From Pigmentiphaga sp. H8 (GTDB taxonomy: Bacteria; Pseudomonadota; Gammaproteobacteria; Burkholderiales; Burkholderiaceae_B), in assembly GCF_003854895.1 (NCBI RefSeq), contig NZ_CP033966.1, positions 2,170,001-2,234,000 of the forward strand: a stretch of DNA of 64,000 nucleotides, read 5' to 3'. This document shows positions 49,804-58,619 of the stretch, piece by piece (the first letter of the stretch is position 1; each line of letters begins with the position of its first letter). The position numbers were made by a program, and so were the translations under genes. A model generated the notes under the pieces. It was not told the DNA's origin and ran no database searches. It was given only the letters and a program-made list of their open reading frames with translations.

Positions 49804-51936
49804 ATGAGCAAATTCCAATTCTTGCTGGAGCCCCGGTCCATCGCGGTGGTCGGGGTTTCCGACGACGCCGCGCGTCCTGGCTCCCAGGCGGTTCGGGCCT
49901 TGATGAGGAACGGCTATCAAGGGCGGATCTTCCCGGTCAATCCGAAGTACCAGGAATTCCAGGGGTTGAAGTGCTATGCCTCGGTGCAGGCCATCGACGA
50001 GGACGTGGATCTGGTCGTGATCGGCGTACCCGCGAAAGGGGTGATTCCTGTCATGCGGGAGTGCGCGGCGAAATCCGTGCCCTATGTCACCGTGTTCAGC
50101 GGCGGATTCCGGGAAAGCGGGCCGGAAGGCGTCGAGCGGGAAAAAGAGCTGCTGGACATCGCCCGTGGTGCGGGCATCCGGGTCATCGGGCCCAATTGCC
50201 TGGGATTCGCCAGTATTCCCTCGAATGTCTATGCGGCGTTCGGCAGTATTACCCGGGATCCCAAGCTGGAACCGGGCAATGTCTCGCTGGTGACGCAAAG
50301 CGGTGGATTCGGCTACAGCATCGCGCTGGCCTGCGCCGAAGCGAAGATCGGCTTCAGGCACGTGGTCGCAACCGGCAACGAAAGCGACATCGACACGGTG
50401 GAGATGATCGATGCGCTGATCGACGATCCGGAAACACGGTGCATCGTGGCGTACATCGAAGGGACCCGGGACGGCCGTGCATTGCTGCGGGTCGGCCGGC
50501 GTGCGCTTGCCGCCGGCAAGCCCGTCCTGCTGTGGAAGGGCGGAGTGACGGAGCAGGGAGCCCGGGCCGCGGCGTCGCACACGGCCAGCATGACCGGCAG
50601 CTACGATTTCTACCGGGCGCTGTACAAGCAGACGGGAATCGTGGAAATCGGCGAGCTGCACGAGGTGGTGGACTACCTGAAGGCGTTCGCGCCGGGCAAG
50701 CAGCCGCAAGGCAATGCCGTCGCCGTCATGGGCGTTTCGGGCGGATCGGCGATCGTCTTCGCCGACGCCGGCGAGCGGCGCGGGCTGACGCTATCCGCGC
50801 TTACCGAGGCGACGCAGGAGCGCCTCGCTCCCGTGGTGCCGAGCATAGGCGCGATACACAATCCCATCGACCTGACGGCCGGCTATTTCTCCGAGCACAA
50901 CAAGGACAAGCTGGAAGTCGCGCTGCGAGCGGTCCTGGATGATGACCAGGTCGGTTCGCTGTGCGTGAACCTGGCGACGACGGGACCCGGCGGCAGCGCA
51001 GTGGCGGCCGAGGTCATCGCGCGGGTGTCGAATCACTATTCCAAGCCCATCGTCGTCTTCTCGTCGACGCCGGTTGCGGCGAACGCCGAGGCGCTGGACA
51101 TCTTCTCGCAAGCCCGTATCCCGGTGCTGCCTTCGCCGTCCCGGGCGGCGCACGCGCTGGCCGTGCTGTGGGCCTACGGGCGGGCGCGCGAGCGCATCGT
51201 GGGCGCCGCGCTGGCAGAGCCCGCCGCCGAGCTGGACACGGACGCGCGCGCGGCGCTGCGGGCCGGGCGGGCGCTGTCGGAAATGGAATCCAAGGCGGTG
51301 CTGTCCAAGGCCGGGGTCCCGGTCACCAAGGACCTGTTGGTGCGCGGCGACGAACGCGCGGACCTGGCGGGCCTGTCCTACCCCGCCGTGGTCAAGGTCG
51401 TGTCGCGCGACATTCCCCACAAGTCCGAAGTCGGGGGTGTGAAGGTCAATCTGGCGTCCGCGGAAGCAGTCGCGTCGGCGATCGGGCAGATACGCGAGAG
51501 CGTCGCGCGGCTGGCGCCGGCGGCGGCCATAGACGGCATGATGGTGTCGGAGATGGTCACCGAGGGTTTCGAACTGATCGCGGGCGTGGTGAACGACGTG
51601 GTGTTCGGGCCGGTCGTCATGGTCGGCGCGGGGGGCATCTATGCGGAGATCCTGAAAGATGTCTCCTTCAGGCTGGCGCCGTTCGACGAACGGACCGCGC
51701 TGGAAATGCTGGACGAACTGCGTTGCCGGCCGATATTCGACGGCGCGCGCGGGGGCGCAACCCTGGACGTGGCTTCGGCCGCGCGTGCCCTGGCCGCCCT
51801 GTCGCGCTTTGGCTGGGCCGTTCGGGACGAGGTCCAGGAAATCGATGTCAATCCGCTGTTCCTGTCCTCCCGGGGCGTCGTGGCGGCGGATGCCTTGGTG
51901 GTGCCGAAGGCTCGGCCCGGACGCGGTGCGGCATGA
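49804..51936 (+). CDS. ADP-forming acyl-CoA synthetase (acetate-CoA ligase family, alpha-beta fusion)
   Basis: The 710-residue protein joins a CoA-binding domain (about 5-130; RSIAVVGVSDDAARPGSQ), succinyl-CoA-ligase-like domains (about 150-460; TQSGGFGYSIALACAE and the phospho-His segment AAASHTASMTGSYDF) and a C-terminal ATP-grasp domain (about 490-705; MESKAVLSKAGVPVTK, PAVVKVVSRDIPHKSEVGGV). It makes acyl-CoA from acid, CoA and ATP, giving ADP and phosphate, reversibly. It is the activating enzyme of the box-6 rightward run, 56 bp after the lactonase-like gene. Substrate acid unknown. The long frame from 49210 lies in the lactonase gene. Confidence 0.94.
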   Translation: MSKFQFLLEPRSIAVVGVSDDAARPGSQAVRALMRNGYQGRIFPVNPKYQEFQGLKCYASVQAIDEDVDLVVIGVPAKGVIPVMRECAAKSVPYVTVFSGGFRESGPEGVEREKELLDIARGAGIRVIGPNCLGFASIPSNVYAAFGSITRDPKLEPGNVSLVTQSGGFGYSIALACAEAKIGFRHVVATGNESDIDTVEMIDALIDDPETRCIVAYIEGTRDGRALLRVGRRALAAGKPVLLWKGGVTEQGARAAASHTASMTGSYDFYRALYKQTGIVEIGELHEVVDYLKAFAPGKQPQGNAVAVMGVSGGSAIVFADAGERRGLTLSALTEATQERLAPVVPSIGAIHNPIDLTAGYFSEHNKDKLEVALRAVLDDDQVGSLCVNLATTGPGGSAVAAEVIARVSNHYSKPIVVFSSTPVAANAEALDIFSQARIPVLPSPSRAAHALAVLWAYGRARERIVGAALAEPAAELDTDARAALRAGRALSEMESKAVLSKAGVPVTKDLLVRGDERADLAGLSYPAVVKVVSRDIPHKSEVGGVKVNLASAEAVASAIGQIRESVARLAPAAAIDGMMVSEMVTEGFELIAGVVNDVVFGPVVMVGAGGIYAEILKDVSFRLAPFDERTALEMLDELRCRPIFDGARGGATLDVASAARALAALSRFGWAVRDEVQEIDVNPLFLSSRGVVAADALVVPKARPGRGAA

Positions 51937-51949
51937 CGGAGGGCGAACG

Positions 51950-52963
51950 GTGTCCACCAACCTGAAGATAAGCTGCCTGCCGGTGGAAATGACATTCGAG
52001 GCTACGGCCGGCGAGTCCATCCTGGCGGCGGCGCTGCGGGCGGAGGTCGTACTGCCCCACAGCTGCAAGACGGGGCTGTGCGGCACCTGCCGGGCGCGCG
52101 TCGTCGACGGGCAGGTCGATTTCGACGCGGCGAAGGCCAGGGGGCTTTCCCGGCACGACCGCGACGAAGGTCATGTCCTGCTGTGCCAGACCAGGGCCGT
52201 CTCGGACGTGACGCTCGAGTGCAATATCGTGGAAGAAACACGCAACGTGCCCGTGCGCCGCGTCGCGGCGCGGGTGGCCGGGGTAGAGGCGCTTTCCGAC
52301 GACGTGCGGCGGATCCGGCTCGCCTTGCCGGAGGGCGAGACGCTGGGTTTCGTCGCTGGCCAGCATATGAACGTGGTCATGTCCGGCGGCGTGCGCCGCT
52401 GCGTGTCCCTGGCCAATGCGCCGTCCAGCGGCGATGGCTGGCTGGAGATGCATCTGCGGAATTACGGCGGCGTGCTGAGCAGGTATGTCTTCGAAAGCGC
52501 CAAGGATGGCGACCTGATGAGGATGGAAGGCCCCTTGGGGACCTTCGTCCTGCGCAACGGATCCGACCGCCCATTGCTTTTCGTCGCTAGCGGGACGGGA
52601 TTCTCGCCGGTGAAGGCCATGATAGAAACCCTGATCCGGCAGCGTTCCGGCAGGCCCATGGCGCTCTACTGGGGCGGGCGCCGCCCTTCCGATCTCTATC
52701 TTCACGAGCTGGCGAGCCGCTGGCATGACGAAGCCCGACTGATCTACGTGCCGGTCGTCTCCGACGGACTGGCGACGGATGCCTGGCAGGGGAGGACCGG
52801 TTTCGTCCACCAGGCCGTCATCGACGATTTCGACGATCTTTCCGGCCACGACGTGTACGTATGCGGGGCACCGGCGATGGTGGAGGCCGCGCGCCGCGAG
52901 TTCATCGGCGCGCGCGGGCTTCCTTCCAGGCAGTTCTTCGCCGATGTGTTCCAGCCTTCGTAG
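51950..52963 (+). CDS. 2Fe-2S ferredoxin-NAD(P)H flavoreductase (class IB-like, GTG start)
   Basis: This 337-residue electron-transfer protein has an N-terminal plant-type 2Fe-2S domain (CKTGLCGTCRAR with C-x4-C-x2-C and LLCQT as fourth Cys, about 36-85), an FAD-binding barrel (RRCVSLANAP) and an NAD(P) domain (LFVASGTGFSP, VYVCGAPAMV). It resembles reductase components of ring-hydroxylating and phenol-type oxygenases. GTG 51950 is preceded by GGAGGG (51938-51943), 13 bp after the synthetase stop. No oxygenase component is encoded nearby, so it may feed rubredoxin, a flavoenzyme of the same regulon, or an oxygenase elsewhere. Confidence 0.92.
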   Translation: MSTNLKISCLPVEMTFEATAGESILAAALRAEVVLPHSCKTGLCGTCRARVVDGQVDFDAAKARGLSRHDRDEGHVLLCQTRAVSDVTLECNIVEETRNVPVRRVAARVAGVEALSDDVRRIRLALPEGETLGFVAGQHMNVVMSGGVRRCVSLANAPSSGDGWLEMHLRNYGGVLSRYVFESAKDGDLMRMEGPLGTFVLRNGSDRPLLFVASGTGFSPVKAMIETLIRQRSGRPMALYWGGRRPSDLYLHELASRWHDEARLIYVPVVSDGLATDAWQGRTGFVHQAVIDDFDDLSGHDVYVCGAPAMVEAARREFIGARGLPSRQFFADVFQPS

Positions 52964-53013
52964 CGCGGCGCCATGCATGCAGCGACAAGATGTCCCAGCG
53001 AGAGAGCAAGAGT

Positions 53014-53739
53014 ATGACCGAACATGAAACCCTGGTGCGGATCGAGGTAAGGGATTCGATCAAATGGATGGTGCTGAACCGGCCCGCGAAGGCCAACGCC
53101 TTGACCGTCGGCATGATGGAAGCCATGGCGCAGGCCATCCACGAAGCCGCTGCGCAGGAGGATGTCCGAGCCGTCGTGCTGTGCGCGCCCGGCGCCCGCA
53201 TCTTCTGCGCCGGCGTGGACGTGAAGGAGCAGGCGCCGGACGGTGACGTCGCCGGGCAAAGGGAACGGCGTTCTGTGGCGTTGGCGCGGCTGCAGGACGC
53301 CGTGCTGGACAGCGCCAAACCCATCGTCGTCGCGGTGGAGGGCGCGGCCATAGGCGCTGGCGCCATGCTGGCCTGGCTGGCGGATGCCTGTGTCGCCAGT
53401 GTCGAGGCAAGCTTCTCGCTGCCCGAGATCGACATCGGCATACCCACCTTCTCGGGCGCCAGCATCGTGGAAGCGGTGGCGGGTCGCAGCGCGGCCATGG
53501 ACCTCGTCCTGACGGGGCGCCGCATGCCCGCCGCCGATGCCCGGACCAGGGGGCTGGTGCGGGAACTGGCCGAACACGGCGCGGTGCAGGGCCGGGCGGA
53601 GGAGCTGGCGGCATTGCTGGGCGCCAAGGGGGCGCAGGCGTATGCGCAGGTCAAGCGATGGATGAACCGTGGCGTGAAGCGTGCGCTGGACGAGGCCCGG
53701 CAAGAGCATGAGCGGCACCGGGCCGCGATCAGGCACTAG
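53014..53739 (+). CDS. enoyl-CoA hydratase/isomerase (crotonase) family protein
   Basis: The 241-residue crotonase-fold protein has the LNRPAKANAL start, the oxyanion-hole loop ARIFCAGVDVKE (about 55-66) and GAAIGAGAMLAWLAD with SLPEIDIG. By eye alignment the first hydratase Glu is Met (GAGAM) while the second (LPE) is kept, so an isomerase, hydrolase or decarboxylase reaction is as likely as hydration. ATG 53014 fits the domain start MTEHETLVRIEV; ATG 52990 is an alternative and neither has a strong ribosome site. It is followed 26 bp later by another crotonase gene. Confidence 0.88.
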   Translation: MTEHETLVRIEVRDSIKWMVLNRPAKANALTVGMMEAMAQAIHEAAAQEDVRAVVLCAPGARIFCAGVDVKEQAPDGDVAGQRERRSVALARLQDAVLDSAKPIVVAVEGAAIGAGAMLAWLADACVASVEASFSLPEIDIGIPTFSGASIVEAVAGRSAAMDLVLTGRRMPAADARTRGLVRELAEHGAVQGRAEELAALLGAKGAQAYAQVKRWMNRGVKRALDEARQEHERHRAAIRH

Positions 53740-53765
53740 GAAAGCAGGCTGGCTGAGCAAGGAGA

Positions 53766-54566
53766 ATGAAGGTGGCGGATCTGGATGTTTCGAGAGAAGG
53801 ACGGGTGGTGATCGCCCGCCTGAACCGGCCCGAGAAAAAGAACGCGCAGAGCGAAGAGATGCTCGATGCGCTGTGCTCGGCGCTGCGTGCGGCGAACGAT
53901 GACCCTGGCGTCGGCTGCGTGGTCCTGACAGGCGCGGGCGATGCGTTCTGTTCGGGAGGCGATCTTGGGCGGCGTGCCAACGACGGCGGGGGAGGGGCGC
54001 CCACGCCGCTGGAAAGGATGGATCGCCTGCACGGTGTGACGCATCGCGTCGCGCGCGCGGTCGAGGAATTCGAGAAGCCCTTGATCGCCGCGGTCAATGG
54101 CTCGGCCGTGGGGGCCGGCATGGATCTCGCCCTGATGTGCGATATCCGCTTCGCCGCCGCCTCGGCGCGTTTCGCCGAGGCATACGTCAAGGTGGGGCTG
54201 TTGCCGGGAAACGGCGGCTGCTATTTCCTGCCGCGCATCGTGGGTGTGGCGCGAGCGCTGGAGTTGCTGTGGACCGGGGATTTCGTCGATGCCTCGACGG
54301 CACTCGAAGTGGGGCTGGTTTCGCGCGTCTATGACGACGAAAGGCTGATGGCGGAGACGCTGGCATTCGCCGCGCGCTTGTCCGAAGGGCCGCCCGTGCA
54401 GCAGCGCGAGATCAAGAAACTGCTCTACCAGTCCTTGCATACGGACCTCAGGACCAGCCTGCGCGCGGTGTCCGCCCATATGGCGGTCATCCAGTCGACG
54501 GACGACTACCGGGAGGCGATCGCCGCCTACAAGGAACGCCGGAAGCCCGTATTCAGCGGGAAGTAG
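53766..54566 (+). CDS. enoyl-CoA hydratase/isomerase (crotonase) family protein
   Basis: The 266-residue protein has the crotonase pattern RLNRPEKKNAQSEEM, GDAFCSGGDLG (oxyanion loop), NGSAVGAGMDLALMCD and VGLLPGNGGCYFLPRIVG. Relative to enoyl-CoA hydratase the two catalytic Glu positions appear to be Asp (GAGMD) and Tyr (AEAYVKVG), so the enzyme may catalyse a different CoA-ester reaction. AAGGAGA precedes ATG 53766. Together with the gene at 53014 it could act in successive steps, or form a mixed oligomer. Clear member of the operon; substrate unknown. Confidence 0.9.
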   Translation: MKVADLDVSREGRVVIARLNRPEKKNAQSEEMLDALCSALRAANDDPGVGCVVLTGAGDAFCSGGDLGRRANDGGGGAPTPLERMDRLHGVTHRVARAVEEFEKPLIAAVNGSAVGAGMDLALMCDIRFAAASARFAEAYVKVGLLPGNGGCYFLPRIVGVARALELLWTGDFVDASTALEVGLVSRVYDDERLMAETLAFAARLSEGPPVQQREIKKLLYQSLHTDLRTSLRAVSAHMAVIQSTDDYREAIAAYKERRKPVFSGK

Positions 54567-54631
54567 CCACCGATCGCGATTGACGACCAAAACACGGGGC
54601 GGGCGATGCCCGATCCCGACAGGAGACGGAA

Positions 54632-55612
54632 ATGAATGCATGTCGTGCTGTGCCGCGCAACTGCGCGCAGATCGCTCTCGTGGCGGCGGTGGCCACCCTG
54701 CCGGCCGTGGCATGGTCGGAAACCTATCCCAGCAAGCCTATCCGGCTGGTCGTGAATTCGTCGGCCGGGGGCGGGGCGGACGTCGTGGCGAGGCTGGTGG
54801 CGGAAAAGCTGGCGGTGGCGCTGAAACAGCCTGTCATCGTGGAGAACAAGCCGGGAGCCGGCGGCAACATCGGCGCGGACTACGTGGCCAGGGCGGCGGC
54901 CGATGGTTATACCCTGCTTGCCGCGAACTCCAGCTTCGCGAGCAATCTGACGCTGTACAGGAAGCTTCCGTTCCACCCCGTGCGGGATTTCGCGCCGGTC
55001 AGCCTCATGGTCGCCAATTATTTCTATCTGTGCGTTCCGGCGGCGTCGCCGCTGAAGTCGTTCCCCGAGCTGGTCGCCAAGGGCAGGCAGAGCGAGTTGA
55101 CCTATGCGTCCGCCGGCGCCGGGCAGGGATCTCACCTGGGGATGGAGTTGCTGAAGGACCTGGCGGGATTCAAGGCCGTCCACGTTCCGTACGGCGGAAT
55201 GGCGCCGGCGGCGGTGTCGCTGCTGTCCGGCAATGTCGACATGTCGCTCCTGACCCCCGCGTCGGCGCTGCCGCAGGCGGAGACGGGCAAGCTTCGGCTG
55301 CTGGGCGTGACCGCGCCCAAACGCCAGTCGTCTCTTCCCGACGTACCGGCGATTGCCGAGTTCGGCCTTCCTGGGTTCGAGGTGAACAATTGGCAGGGAC
55401 TGCTCGCGCCCGCGGGCACGCCGCCGGCCATCATCGCCAGGCTGAACCAGGCCGTGAACCAGGCCTTGAAAATGCCCGACCTGGACGCCAAGCTCGCGGA
55501 GATGAACACGGAAGCACGCGGCTCGACGCCGGAGGAATTCAAGGCCTTCCTGGCTGCCGAGATCGACAAATGGCGCGATGTGATCAAGCGCACGAACACG
55601 CAGATCGATTGA
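54632..55612 (+). CDS. Bug/TctC-family periplasmic solute receptor
   Basis: The 326-residue Bug receptor has a Sec leader (cut near AVA or AWS, residues 27-29), then ETYPSKPIRLVVNSSAGGGADVVAR, VENKPGAGGNIG, AADGYTLLAA and HVPYGGMAPAAVSLLSGNVD. CAGGAGACGG precedes ATG 54632. It lies between the second crotonase and the dehydrogenase with duplicated domain in the box-6 operon, so its ligand is probably the growth substrate of that pathway. It most resembles the Bug protein at 26707. No permease genes are linked. Confidence 0.92.
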   Translation: MNACRAVPRNCAQIALVAAVATLPAVAWSETYPSKPIRLVVNSSAGGGADVVARLVAEKLAVALKQPVIVENKPGAGGNIGADYVARAAADGYTLLAANSSFASNLTLYRKLPFHPVRDFAPVSLMVANYFYLCVPAASPLKSFPELVAKGRQSELTYASAGAGQGSHLGMELLKDLAGFKAVHVPYGGMAPAAVSLLSGNVDMSLLTPASALPQAETGKLRLLGVTAPKRQSSLPDVPAIAEFGLPGFEVNNWQGLLAPAGTPPAIIARLNQAVNQALKMPDLDAKLAEMNTEARGSTPEEFKAFLAAEIDKWRDVIKRTNTQID

Positions 55613-55645
55613 ACGAATGGCGGCGATGCCGGGACAGGAGGCGGG

Positions 55646-57037
55646 ATGAAGGAATCGACAGGAACGGGTAGCGGCGGGGCCCGCGAACCGATAGGGTTCG
55701 TGGGGCTGGGCGCCATGGGGGCTCCCATGGCGCGATGGCTGCTGTCCCGGGGATACGACGTCATCGTCAGCGACCTGAACGGCAAGGCGGTCGAAGACCT
55801 GGTGAACCATGGCGCGCGCGCCGCCGCGACCTTGACGGAACTGGCCAGCGCCGCCTCGACGGTCTTCACCTGCCTGCCGTCCTTGGGCGCCTTGCGGAAA
55901 GTCGCGCTGGGGCCGGAAGGGTTGCAGCACGGGACCAGCATCTCGACGCTTGTGGATTTTTCCACCACGGGGCCGGCCTTCGCCCGCGAGCTCGGAGCGG
56001 CCCTGGCCGCCAGGAAAATCGATCTCCTGGACGCACCCATCACGGGGAATGTGGTCACCGCCGGCAACGGCAAGCTGGGCATCATGTGCTCGGGCCCCTC
56101 GGCGACGTTCGGGCGGACGCGGCCGGTCCTGGAGGACCTGGCAAGCACTGCGCTGCTGTACCTGGGGGAAGAGAACGGCCGCGCCCAGACCTTGAAACTG
56201 CTGAACAATCTGCTGTCCGCGACGGGCATGGCGGTGGCGTGCGAAGCGATGATCCTGGGCGTCAAGGCCGGGCTGGCGCCCGAGGCGATGCTCGAGGCCA
56301 TCAACGCGAGCGATGCGAGCAGCAGCGCGACACGCAACAAGTTCGCCAGATCGGTGCTTGCCCGGCGCTTCGATTTCGGCGCCAGGATGGCCATTACGGC
56401 CAAGGATACGTCCCTGGCCGTGGGCGTCGTGGAAGAGCTTGGCGTGCCGGCCTGGATCGCCAGGAGAGTGCAGCAGATCTGGGGGTTCGCGGCATCCCAG
56501 GGCGGAGCCGAGCGGGATGGAACCTCGCTGATCACCTATCTCGAGCCGTGGGCGGGAATCGAGGTCGAGGGGGGACGCCCGGCACAGGCGACGGACTCGC
56601 CGGGAGCCGCGCGGCTGATGGAGCGGTTGGTGGGAGCCGTGTCGGCGACCTTGCTGGCCGTGGCTTGCGAGGCGTTCGTCGCCGGCTCGAAAGCGGGGTT
56701 GGACCCGATCACGATGACGCGGATCCTGGGCATCGAGACGGGCAGGAACTTCGCGAGCTCGCACGTCCTGCCGGAGCAGGTCGCCACCCGGAAGTTCGCC
56801 TATGGGAAATCGCTGGGAGCGGCATTGAGCGATCTCGACTTCGTCGCCGACGAGGCCCGGAGGCTGGGCGTGACGACCTGGGTGCTCGACGGTACGCGGG
56901 CGCTGTACCGGCTGGCGGCGGGATTGGGCCGGGGCGGGGAGGACATGTCCCGGCTGGCGACGTACTACGAGGCCTGGGCGGGCGCGGAGGTCCGCATCCC
57001 GCCTTCCTGCCATGAAGAGCAAGGGGGAAGGGCATGA
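55646..57037 (+). CDS. 3-hydroxyisobutyrate-dehydrogenase-like protein with duplicated C-terminal helical domain
   Basis: The 463-residue protein is about 160 residues longer than normal for the family. Residues 14-175 form the Rossmann domain (IGFVGLGAMG, DAPITGN). Residues about 182-305 are the usual helical domain with catalytic Lys184 (LKLLNN), and about 325-448 repeat it (ACEAMILGVKAGL versus ACEAFVAGSKAGL; EPWAGIEV versus EAWAGAEV), without the lysine. The second copy may imitate the dimer partner. CAGGAGG precedes ATG 55646; the end overlaps the amidohydrolase by 4 bp. It should oxidise a hydroxy acid or reduce a semialdehyde. Confidence 0.92.
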   Translation: MKESTGTGSGGAREPIGFVGLGAMGAPMARWLLSRGYDVIVSDLNGKAVEDLVNHGARAAATLTELASAASTVFTCLPSLGALRKVALGPEGLQHGTSISTLVDFSTTGPAFARELGAALAARKIDLLDAPITGNVVTAGNGKLGIMCSGPSATFGRTRPVLEDLASTALLYLGEENGRAQTLKLLNNLLSATGMAVACEAMILGVKAGLAPEAMLEAINASDASSSATRNKFARSVLARRFDFGARMAITAKDTSLAVGVVEELGVPAWIARRVQQIWGFAASQGGAERDGTSLITYLEPWAGIEVEGGRPAQATDSPGAARLMERLVGAVSATLLAVACEAFVAGSKAGLDPITMTRILGIETGRNFASSHVLPEQVATRKFAYGKSLGAALSDLDFVADEARRLGVTTWVLDGTRALYRLAAGLGRGGEDMSRLATYYEAWAGAEVRIPPSCHEEQGGRA

Positions 57038-58089
57038 CTACCGAGATCCGAGCCGTTCCCGAGTTCCGGGGCAACATGCCGCGCGCGCTCGACGAACTGG
57101 CGGCATGGACGGCCAGGCGGCATGAAGAGGCGATCGATCCCGGATTGCCCATCATTGACCCGCATCACCACCTTTGGCACGACGAGCGTGGAAGATACCT
57201 GCTGGATGAGCTGCTGGCCGACCTGGATTCATGGCACAACATCGTTGCCACGGTGTTCCTCCAGGCCAAGAGCATGTATCGCCGCGATGGGCCGGAAGCG
57301 ATGAAACCGGTAGGAGAAGTCGAGTTCGCCAACGGCATGGCGGCAGCCAGCGCAAGCGGACAATACGGCGCGACCCGGATTTGCGAGGCCATCGTCGGCC
57401 ACGCCGACCTGAGGACGCCGGACATCGAGGCTGTCCTGGAGGCCCTGGTCGCCGCCGGCAACGGCCGGTTGCGGGGTATACGGCACGGAGCGACCTGGGA
57501 TGACGGCAGCGCCGCCTACGGCAGGTCGTTCTCGCCCCGGTACATGCTGGCCGATCCGTCGTTCCGCCGCGGCTACGCGGCGCTGCGCCGCCACGCGCTC
57601 TCGTTCGATGCGTGGATCTACCATACGCAACTGGCTGAACTGGGCGGGTTGTTGCGGGAGTTTCCCGATACGCCCGTGGTGCTGAACCATGTCGGAGGCG
57701 TGCTGGGCATTCCTCCCTACGTCGACAGAACGGAAGTCTTCGAATCCTGGCGTGCCCGCTTGCGCGAGCTGTCGGTTTTTCCCCATCTTCACGTGAAGGT
57801 GGGAGGGCTGGGGATGCTGTACTGCGGGTGGGATTTCCACACCCGGCCCTTGCCGCCCTCGTCGACGGAGCTGGCCGCAGCCTGGAGGCCGTACATCGAA
57901 ACCTGTATCGAATTGTTTGGCGCGGAACGCTGCATGTTCGAGAGCAATTTCCCCGTCGACAAGCAATCCTGCGGGTACGGCGTGCTCTGGAACGCGTTCA
58001 AGCGGGTGGCGGCAGGCTACGGCGACGCGGAGAAGACATCGCTGTTCCACGATACGGCCGCGAGGTTCTACCGCTTGCAAGGTTCTTGA
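57034..58089 (+). CDS. amidohydrolase-2 family (PDC hydrolase-like) protein
   Basis: This 351-residue TIM-barrel hydrolase has the metal-binding start LPIIDPHHHLWHD (HxH), IRHGATWD, VLNHVGG (about 210) and the C-terminal catalytic MFESNFPVDKQ. The family includes 2-pyrone-4,6-dicarboxylate lactonase and other lactonases or decarboxylases, so ring opening of a lactone is plausible, in line with the propeller lactonase upstream. Asn replaces the usual Asp in ESNFP, as in several family members. It overlaps the dehydrogenase by 4 bp (ATGA) and is the last gene of the box-6 rightward run. Confidence 0.9.
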   Translation: MTTEIRAVPEFRGNMPRALDELAAWTARRHEEAIDPGLPIIDPHHHLWHDERGRYLLDELLADLDSWHNIVATVFLQAKSMYRRDGPEAMKPVGEVEFANGMAAASASGQYGATRICEAIVGHADLRTPDIEAVLEALVAAGNGRLRGIRHGATWDDGSAAYGRSFSPRYMLADPSFRRGYAALRRHALSFDAWIYHTQLAELGGLLREFPDTPVVLNHVGGVLGIPPYVDRTEVFESWRARLRELSVFPHLHVKVGGLGMLYCGWDFHTRPLPPSSTELAAAWRPYIETCIELFGAERCMFESNFPVDKQSCGYGVLWNAFKRVAAGYGDAEKTSLFHDTAARFYRLQGS

Positions 58090-58136
58090 TCTAAGCTCGG
58101 CTGGCGTGACCTCATTTCCATGCACGAGGACCTGCC

Positions 58137-58616
58137 ATGACCATCGCCAAGAACACGATCTGCCTGTGGTACGACAAGGACGCCGAGGAGGCGGCCCATT
58201 TCTACGCCGAGACCTTTCCCGACAGCGCGGTGCACGCCGTCCACCGTGCTCCCGGCGATTACCCGTCCGGCAAGGCGGGGAACGTGCTGACGGTCCAGTT
58301 CACGGTAGCCGGCATTCCCTGCCTGGGCCTGAACGGCGGGCCGGCCTTCAAGCACAACGAGGCGTTCTCGTTCCAGATCGCCACCGACGACCAGGAGGAA
58401 ACCGACCGCTACTGGAACGCCATCGTCGGCAACGGCGGCCAGGAAAGCGCATGCGGCTGGTGCAAGGACAAATGGGGCGTCTCCTGGCAGATCACGCCGC
58501 GCGTGCTGACCGAGGCCCTGGCCGTGGGCGGCGGGGAAGCCAAGCGCGCGTTCGCGGCGATGATGGACATGAAGAAGATCGACGTCGCCGCGATAGCAGC
58601 CGCCCGGCGGGGCTGA
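58137..58616 (+). CDS. VOC/PhnB-like (glyoxalase superfamily) protein
   Basis: The 159-residue protein matches the PhnB-like 3-dmu-9_3-mt group of the vicinal-oxygen-chelate fold: ICLWYDKDAEEAAHFYAETFPDS at the N-terminus, GIPCLGLNGGPAFKHNEAFSFQI, DRYWNAIVGNGGQESACGWCKDKWGVSWQITP and a C-terminal helix. These proteins are common and mostly uncharacterised. It has its own ribosome site (GAGGA before ATG 58137) and lies 47 bp after the amidohydrolase, and it converges with the LysR gene with a 3-bp gap. It is probably not part of either neighbouring pathway. Confidence 0.92.
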   Translation: MTIAKNTICLWYDKDAEEAAHFYAETFPDSAVHAVHRAPGDYPSGKAGNVLTVQFTVAGIPCLGLNGGPAFKHNEAFSFQIATDDQEETDRYWNAIVGNGGQESACGWCKDKWGVSWQITPRVLTEALAVGGGEAKRAFAAMMDMKKIDVAAIAAARRG

Positions 58617-58619
58617 GGC

